Assembly (NCBI RefSeq): GCF_902460415.1
Contig: NZ_CABPTY010000003.1
Span: 1 to 64,000, forward strand
Reading direction: 5' to 3'
Length of the DNA: 64,000 nucleotides
Origin: Campylobacter_A concisus_Y
GTDB taxonomy: Bacteria > Campylobacterota > Campylobacteria > Campylobacterales > Campylobacteraceae
Shown piece by piece: positions 59,806 through 64,000 of this stretch. The notes beneath the pieces were generated by a model. It was not told the DNA's origin and did not search any database. It was given only the letters and a program-made list of their open reading frames with translations. The position numbers and the translations under genes were made by a program. The stretch's first letter is position 1; the number at the start of each line of letters is the position of its first letter.

Positions 59806-60799
59806 GCTTGATGTAGAGCAGTGGCTAGAGAAAAGAAGCTCTTTTGAAATTTTAATAGACGCAAGATCACCACATGAATTTTCATATTCACACATAAAAG
59901 ATGCCATAAATTTATACGCTTTAAATGACGCGGAACATAAAGAGGTAGGCACGATCTATAAAAGCGATAGATCCCTAGCAAAGAGCCTTGGCGCAAAATA
60001 TATCTGCAAAAATTTACAAAATATCATTGATGAGGTTTATAAAAGAGCCAAGGTTGGTTCAGCTATTGGCATCTACTGCGCTAAAGGTGGGCTTAGATCA
60101 AATTCTGTTGGCTATGTGCTAAGTATGATAGGATATAGAGTTTTTAGGCTTAGTGGTGGCTATAAAACTTATAGAAATCATGTTTTAGAATTTCTAAATC
60201 GACCTTTAAGCACGAAATTTATCACTCTTTTTGGAAATACTGGCTGCTATAAAAGTAAGCTAATAAGGACTCTAAGCCCGTCAATAGACCTTGAAGCTAT
60301 GGCAAATCATTTAGGCTCTGTCTTTGGAGCGATAAATGGCGCGCAGCCAAGCCAAAAAAGCTTTGAAGATGCGTTGTTTGAAAAGCTCATCACGCTAAAA
60401 GATAAAATTTGCTTTATTGAGGGTGAGAGCAGAAGGATAGGCTCGTTAAGTTTGCCAAAAAGTCTTTATGAGGCGATGCGTAGTGGCATAAATGTCGAAG
60501 TAAGTGCAAGTTTAGAAAAAAGAATTTCTTGTATAGTAGATGACTATAAAAGTGTGGATAAAGCCTTTTTTGACGAATGTATGAAGAAAATTTCACCATT
60601 TATCGATAAAAAAGCTAGAGATGAAGCTGTGGCTAAATTTAATGAAAATGACATTGCTAAAGTAGCTGAAATTTTACTCACAAAATACTACGACAAAGTC
60701 TACAAGAAAAACGAAAATATTAATGTTTTTATAAATTCTGACGACTTTGACGAAGCCGTTAAAAAGCTAAATAATATAAAAAATGAAGCAAAATTTTAG
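59792..60799 (+). CDS. mnmH: tRNA 2-selenouridine synthase (MnmH/SelU)
   Basis: A 335-residue two-domain enzyme that exchanges sulfur for selenium in the wobble 2-thiouridine, through a geranylated intermediate. The rhodanese domain (1-125) has the catalytic C96 in IYCAKGGLRSNS; the second domain has a P-loop written G148-N-T-G-C-Y-K-S155, in which the usual glycine before lysine is a tyrosine (Y153). The start is a GTG at 59792, 14 bases inside the HIT gene. The selenophosphate donor SelD is not in this window. A strong hairpin overlaps the stop codon. Confidence 0.88.
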   Translation: MPLFELDVEQWLEKRSSFEILIDARSPHEFSYSHIKDAINLYALNDAEHKEVGTIYKSDRSLAKSLGAKYICKNLQNIIDEVYKRAKVGSAIGIYCAKGGLRSNSVGYVLSMIGYRVFRLSGGYKTYRNHVLEFLNRPLSTKFITLFGNTGCYKSKLIRTLSPSIDLEAMANHLGSVFGAINGAQPSQKSFEDALFEKLITLKDKICFIEGESRRIGSLSLPKSLYEAMRSGINVEVSASLEKRISCIVDDYKSVDKAFFDECMKKISPFIDKKARDEAVAKFNENDIAKVAEILLTKYYDKVYKKNENINVFINSDDFDEAVKKLNNIKNEAKF

Positions 60800-60833
60800 G
60801 CTTATTTTAATTAAAAAATTAAGCCTAAAATTT
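60791..60833. terminator. 14-bp hairpin overlapping the mnmH stop
   Basis: AAATTTTAGGCTTA (60791-60804) and TAAGCCTAAAATTT (60820-60833) are perfect complements with a 15-base AT loop. The left arm includes the last codons and TAG of mnmH. The U-rich right arm makes it a likely terminator for the long run that ends with mnmH. The remaining gap to ilvB holds only its promoter. Confidence 0.65.
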
Positions 60834-61030
60834 ATACAAATTAGTTTTAGCTCTTAAAATTTTATAGTCTTTGCTCACTTAAATTTATCAATTTTACTAA
60901 AAATAGTACATTAAATTTTATGTAAAATATTTTGTATTATTTTTCTAAGATGGTAAAAAATTTTTTAAGAAAATCAAAGTAACACCTAAAATTCGCTAGA
61001 AAGTTAAAATGGATTTAAAATGCTTTGGGA

Positions 61031-61036
61031 TATAAT
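61031..61036 (+). promoter_or_regulatory. -10 element of ilvB
   Basis: TATAAT in GGGATATAATTTGCG, about 28 bases before the ilvB ATG. No leader peptide rich in branched-chain codons and no attenuator hairpin can be seen between it and ilvB. Confidence 0.55.
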
Positions 61037-61063
61037 TTGCGATAAATTTATCAAAAGGCTAAA

Positions 61064-62764
61064 GTGATGATAAAACAAATTTCTGGTTCACAGATGATAA
61101 GCGAGGCCTTGCACGAAGAGGGTGTTGATATAGTCTTTGGCTATCCTGGCGGTGCAGCTTTAAATATCTACGACGAGACATACAAGCAAACTTACTATAG
61201 GCATATTCTAGTTCGCCACGAGCAAGCAGCCGTACATGCAGCAGACGGATATGCAAGGGTTAGCGGTAAAGTGGGTGTTGCTTTTGTGACTAGTGGCCCT
61301 GGTTTTACAAATGCAGTCACAGGCCTTGCCACAGCTTATAGCGACAGCATCCCTATCGTGCTTATAAGTGGTCAGGTGCCGACATTTATGATAGGTACAG
61401 ATGCATTTCAAGAGATTGATGCGGTCGGCATTTCACGCCCATGCGTCAAGCATAATTTTTTAGTAAATAGTGTCGAGGAACTGCCTCGTATTATAAAAGA
61501 GGCTTTTTATATCGCAAGATCAGGCCGCCCGGGACCAGTTCATATCGACATTCCAAAAAATATCACATCAAAGCTTGGTGATTTTGTATATCCAAAAGAA
61601 ATTTCTATCCCAAGTTACAAGCCGACCTATAAAGGCAACTCAAAACAGATAAAAAAGGCAGCAGTTGCGATAAATGAAGCTAAAAGACCACTTCTATACA
61701 TCGGTGGTGGTGCGATCGCATCTGGAGCTAGCGATATCATCCGTAAATTTATGCAAAAAACAGGCATTCCAGCAGTCGAAACGCTTATGGCTCTTGGCGT
61801 GCTTGACGCGAAAGATAAGCTAAATTTAGGCATGGCTGGCATGCATGGTAGCTACGCTTCAAACATGGCTTTAAGCGAGTGTGATCTTTTGATCTCGCTT
61901 GGAGCTAGATTTTGCGATAGGATAACTGGTAGAACGGATGAATTTGCAAAACACGCAAAGATCATCCATGTTGACATTGATCCGAGCTCTATTTCAAAGA
62001 TCATAAACGCCCATTTTCCAATAGTTGGCGATCTTACAAATGTGCTAACCGAGCTTTATGATGAAGTCAATGCAAAGCCTGAAAACTATGCTCCTTGGAG
62101 AGAAATTTTAGATAGATACTCAAAGCTAAATCCTCTAAGCTATACAGATAGTGACACAGTTCTTAAACCACAATGGGTTATCGAAGAGACTGCGAAGATA
62201 GCTGGACCTGATGCCATCATCTCAACAGACGTTGGCCAGCACCAAATGTGGGTGGCGCAGTTTTATCCATTTAACCGAGCAAGGCAGCTTGTAACAAGTG
62301 GCGGCCTTGGTACGATGGGATATGGCCTCCCTGCAGCGATTGGTGCAAAGTGTGCGATGCCGGACAATCTTGTCATAAATTTCACTGGTGACGGCTCAAT
62401 ACTTATGAATATCCAAGAGTTGATGACTGCCTGTGAAACAAAGGCTCCGGTTATCAATATAATCCTAAATAATAACTTCTTAGGAATGGTTCGTCAGTGG
62501 CAGACATTTTTCTATGAAAAACGCTATTCATCGACCGATCTTAGCCTTCAGCCTGATTTTACAAAGATCGTTGAGGGTTTTGGCGGTGTTGGCTTTGTTT
62601 GTAAGAGTAAGGACGAGTTTAGAAAGGCTTTAAAAGAAGCGATCGATAGCAAAAAATCAGCGATGATCGACGTTAGGATCGACCGCTTTGAGGACGTACT
62701 TCCTATGGTTCCAGCAGGGGCTGCGATTTATAATATGATATTAAAGAGCAAGGAAGAAAAATGA
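61064..62764 (+). CDS. ilvB: Acetolactate synthase, large (catalytic) subunit
   Basis: A 566-residue thiamine-diphosphate enzyme that condenses pyruvate to acetolactate (valine, leucine) or with 2-oxobutyrate (isoleucine). VFGYPGGAALNIYDE and HILVRHEQAAVHAADGYAR hold the conserved glutamate that activates the cofactor; TGDGSILMNIQELMT and NNNFLGMVRQWQ form the ThDP/Mg site. Two ATGs are adjacent (61064 and 61067). ilvN follows with a 4-base overlap. Confidence 0.97.
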   Translation: MMIKQISGSQMISEALHEEGVDIVFGYPGGAALNIYDETYKQTYYRHILVRHEQAAVHAADGYARVSGKVGVAFVTSGPGFTNAVTGLATAYSDSIPIVLISGQVPTFMIGTDAFQEIDAVGISRPCVKHNFLVNSVEELPRIIKEAFYIARSGRPGPVHIDIPKNITSKLGDFVYPKEISIPSYKPTYKGNSKQIKKAAVAINEAKRPLLYIGGGAIASGASDIIRKFMQKTGIPAVETLMALGVLDAKDKLNLGMAGMHGSYASNMALSECDLLISLGARFCDRITGRTDEFAKHAKIIHVDIDPSSISKIINAHFPIVGDLTNVLTELYDEVNAKPENYAPWREILDRYSKLNPLSYTDSDTVLKPQWVIEETAKIAGPDAIISTDVGQHQMWVAQFYPFNRARQLVTSGGLGTMGYGLPAAIGAKCAMPDNLVINFTGDGSILMNIQELMTACETKAPVINIILNNNFLGMVRQWQTFFYEKRYSSTDLSLQPDFTKIVEGFGGVGFVCKSKDEFRKALKEAIDSKKSAMIDVRIDRFEDVLPMVPAGAAIYNMILKSKEEK

Positions 62765-63228
62765 GTATCAGAAGAACGATTTCGGTTATAGTTTTAAATG
62801 AACACGGCGTTTTGGCTAGAATTTCTGGGCTTTTTGCAGGCAGGGGCTACAATATTGACACGCTCACCGTTGCTCCGATACCTGAGAGCAACTTCTCAAG
62901 GCTAAGTATCGTAACAAGCGGTGACGAGAGAGTTTTAGAGCAGATCGTAAAACAGCTTCACAAGCTCATACCAACGTATAAAGTCATAGAAAGCGGCGAA
63001 TTCGTCGAAAAAGAGATGGCGCTAGTGAAAATTCCGCTTGGTGAAAATTTTGCCGGTCTTGAGGCGATACTAAAGTCGTACAACGGTATCGTTACAAATA
63101 CAAACGAAAACTACATCGTTGTCATGGTGGCTGACGATGCGAGTAGGATAGAGAGCTTTTTAAAGTCTATAAAGAAATTTAACCCAGTTGACGTCGTACG
63201 TGGCGGATCTGTGATAATGGATATATGA
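62761..63228 (+). CDS. ilvN: Acetolactate synthase, small (regulatory) subunit
   Basis: A 155-residue regulatory subunit with an N-terminal ACT domain (RTISVIVLNEHGVLARISGL, FAGRGYNIDTLTV) that binds valine for feedback control, and a C-terminal domain that raises the activity of IlvB. The length matches the IlvH/IlvN short form. It overlaps ilvB by 4 bases and lpxD by 4 bases (ATGA). Confidence 0.96.
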   Translation: MSIRRTISVIVLNEHGVLARISGLFAGRGYNIDTLTVAPIPESNFSRLSIVTSGDERVLEQIVKQLHKLIPTYKVIESGEFVEKEMALVKIPLGENFAGLEAILKSYNGIVTNTNENYIVVMVADDASRIESFLKSIKKFNPVDVVRGGSVIMDI

Positions 63229-64000
63229 TGAAACTAAGTGAAATAGCCTCAAAAGTAAATGCTACTTTTAGTGGAGAAGATATAGAAATTTTTGCTCTAA
63301 ATTCTTTAAAAAATGCAAATAAAGCTGAGCTAACATACTGCGATGGCGAGAAGAATGCAAAATTTATAAGTACATCAAACGCTGGAGCCATCTTGGTGAC
63401 AAAATCGCTTTTAGACTTGGTACCAGCTGGTATGGTCGCACTTGTGTGTGATAACCCGCACCTTGCATTTGCCTTGCTTAGTAAAGATTATGCTAAGCCG
63501 CTTTTTTGCGAGCCAAAGCCATCAAATATTGCTAAGAGTGCAAAGATAATGCCAAATGTCTACATAGGCTCAAACGTGAGTGTTGGTGAAAATACAGTAA
63601 TAATGGCTGGAGCATTTTTGGGCGATAATGTAACTATCGGTAAAAACTGCATCATCCACCCAAACGCAGTCATCTACAATGACTGCGTCATCGGTAACGA
63701 GTGTCACCTGCTAGCAAACTGCGTGATTGGAAGTGATGGCTTTGGCTATGCACACACAAAAACCGGTGAGCATGTGAAAATTTATCACAACGGCAATGTT
63801 GTTTTGGGCGATTTTGTCGAGATCGGTGCTTGCACGACGATAGATCGTGGAGTATTTGAGAGCACAATGATCGCAAACTACACAAAGATAGACAATCTCG
63901 TTCAAATAGGCCACAACTGCGAACTTGGAAACGGCTGCCTTATAGTCTCACAAACTGGCCTTGCTGGCTCAACTATACTAGGCAGAAACGTCGTCATGGG
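63225..64000 (+). CDS. lpxD: UDP-3-O-acylglucosamine N-acyltransferase, partial (runs off right edge)
   Basis: The first 258 codons of an LpxD that acylates UDP-3-O-acyl-glucosamine in lipid A synthesis. The N-terminal uridine-binding domain (MMKLSEIASKVNATFSGE) is followed by left-handed beta-helix hexapeptides starting around residue 105 (MPNVYIGSNVSVGENTVIMA). GSDGFGYAHT is the LpxD substrate loop and LVQIGHNCELG holds the catalytic histidine of the family. Two consecutive ATGs are possible (63225, 63228). The stop lies outside the window. Confidence 0.95.
   Translation, partial: MMKLSEIASKVNATFSGEDIEIFALNSLKNANKAELTYCDGEKNAKFISTSNAGAILVTKSLLDLVPAGMVALVCDNPHLAFALLSKDYAKPLFCEPKPSNIAKSAKIMPNVYIGSNVSVGENTVIMAGAFLGDNVTIGKNCIIHPNAVIYNDCVIGNECHLLANCVIGSDGFGYAHTKTGEHVKIYHNGNVVLGDFVEIGACTTIDRGVFESTMIANYTKIDNLVQIGHNCELGNGCLIVSQTGLAGSTILGRNVVM

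Noticed and set aside
60834..61030. Possible attenuator or T-box leader before ilvB
   Set aside because: No leader peptide, no conserved T-box sequence and no competing stems were found; the sequence is plain AT-rich spacer.
1..64000. tRNA genes, CRISPR arrays, insertion sequences, prophage
   Set aside because: I looked in all gaps for cloverleaf-like GTTCRANNC motifs, regularly spaced repeats and transposase or integrase motifs and saw none.

Overview
The window is AT-rich, densely packed bacterial DNA with short overlaps between genes, frequent TTG starts, TATAAT-type -10 elements without a clear -35, and proteins that look like epsilonproteobacterial (Campylobacterota) versions throughout. 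The gene order around ruvA-ddl-(antitoxin)-hydrolase-murF on one side and murJ-cysS-msbA-pyrD-M16 peptidase-dapA-SDR on the other matches what I remember of the Campylobacter jejuni Cj079x-Cj080x region. With the flgI-flgJ-flgM-flgN-flgK and flaG-fliD-fliS clusters this points to a non-thermotolerant Campylobacter, C. concisus-like. The species is an inference; the genus is well supported.

Layout. 0-3.6 kb: a minus-strand cupin / NAD(P)-binding / Rrf2 operon with two matching operator palindromes at its promoter, divergent from a six-TM ABC-type membrane protein and a CDF metal exporter. 3.7-7.7 kb: lepA, a small tautomerase, two lipoproteins and a ComF-type phosphoribosyltransferase. 7.8-18.9 kb: a long minus-strand housekeeping run (yggS, rseP, pgsA, fabL-like, dapA, M16 peptidase, pyrD, msbA, cysS, murJ) serving envelope, lipid, lysine and pyrimidine synthesis. 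19.0-25.5 kb: a plus-strand run (DUF342 protein, ruvA, ddl, orphan Phd-type antitoxin, alpha/beta hydrolase, murF, Sel1-like protein). 25.5-29.5 kb: a cysteine-poor relative of iron-sulfur subunits, thiL, truD (3' part strikingly GC-rich), a long nested inverted repeat and a peptidase S51-like gene. 29.7-30.05 kb: RNase P RNA.

30.1-32.9 kb carries flaG-fliD-fliS and a FliT-sized gene under a sigma-28-type promoter; 35.5-39.5 kb carries flgI-flgJ-flgM-flgN-flgK with a sigma-54 promoter at the front and a sigma-28-like promoter before flgM. Between them lie rsmD and an accessory patch with an orphan gene and a zinc-ribbon membrane gene broken by an in-frame stop. 39.5-46.1 kb: TIGR02757 protein, sodC, a TSUP permease, atpB, gatB, gpsA and a NagZ-like glycosidase.

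46.2-49.2 kb is the clearest accessory cargo: two overlapping DUF262 genes, the second ending in a DUF1524 His-Me nuclease-like domain, an arrangement of the GmrSD type of modification-dependent anti-phage restriction. 49.3-64 kb returns to core genes: two EamA permeases (one without a usable ATG at its expected start), class II DAHP synthase, a flavoprotein, a long coiled-coil envelope protein, a TrmN6-like methylase, a YkgJ protein, a TPR protein, trpC, HIT, mnmH/selU, ilvB-ilvN and the start of lpxD, which runs off the right edge. I see no tRNA, rRNA, CRISPR array, insertion sequence or prophage.
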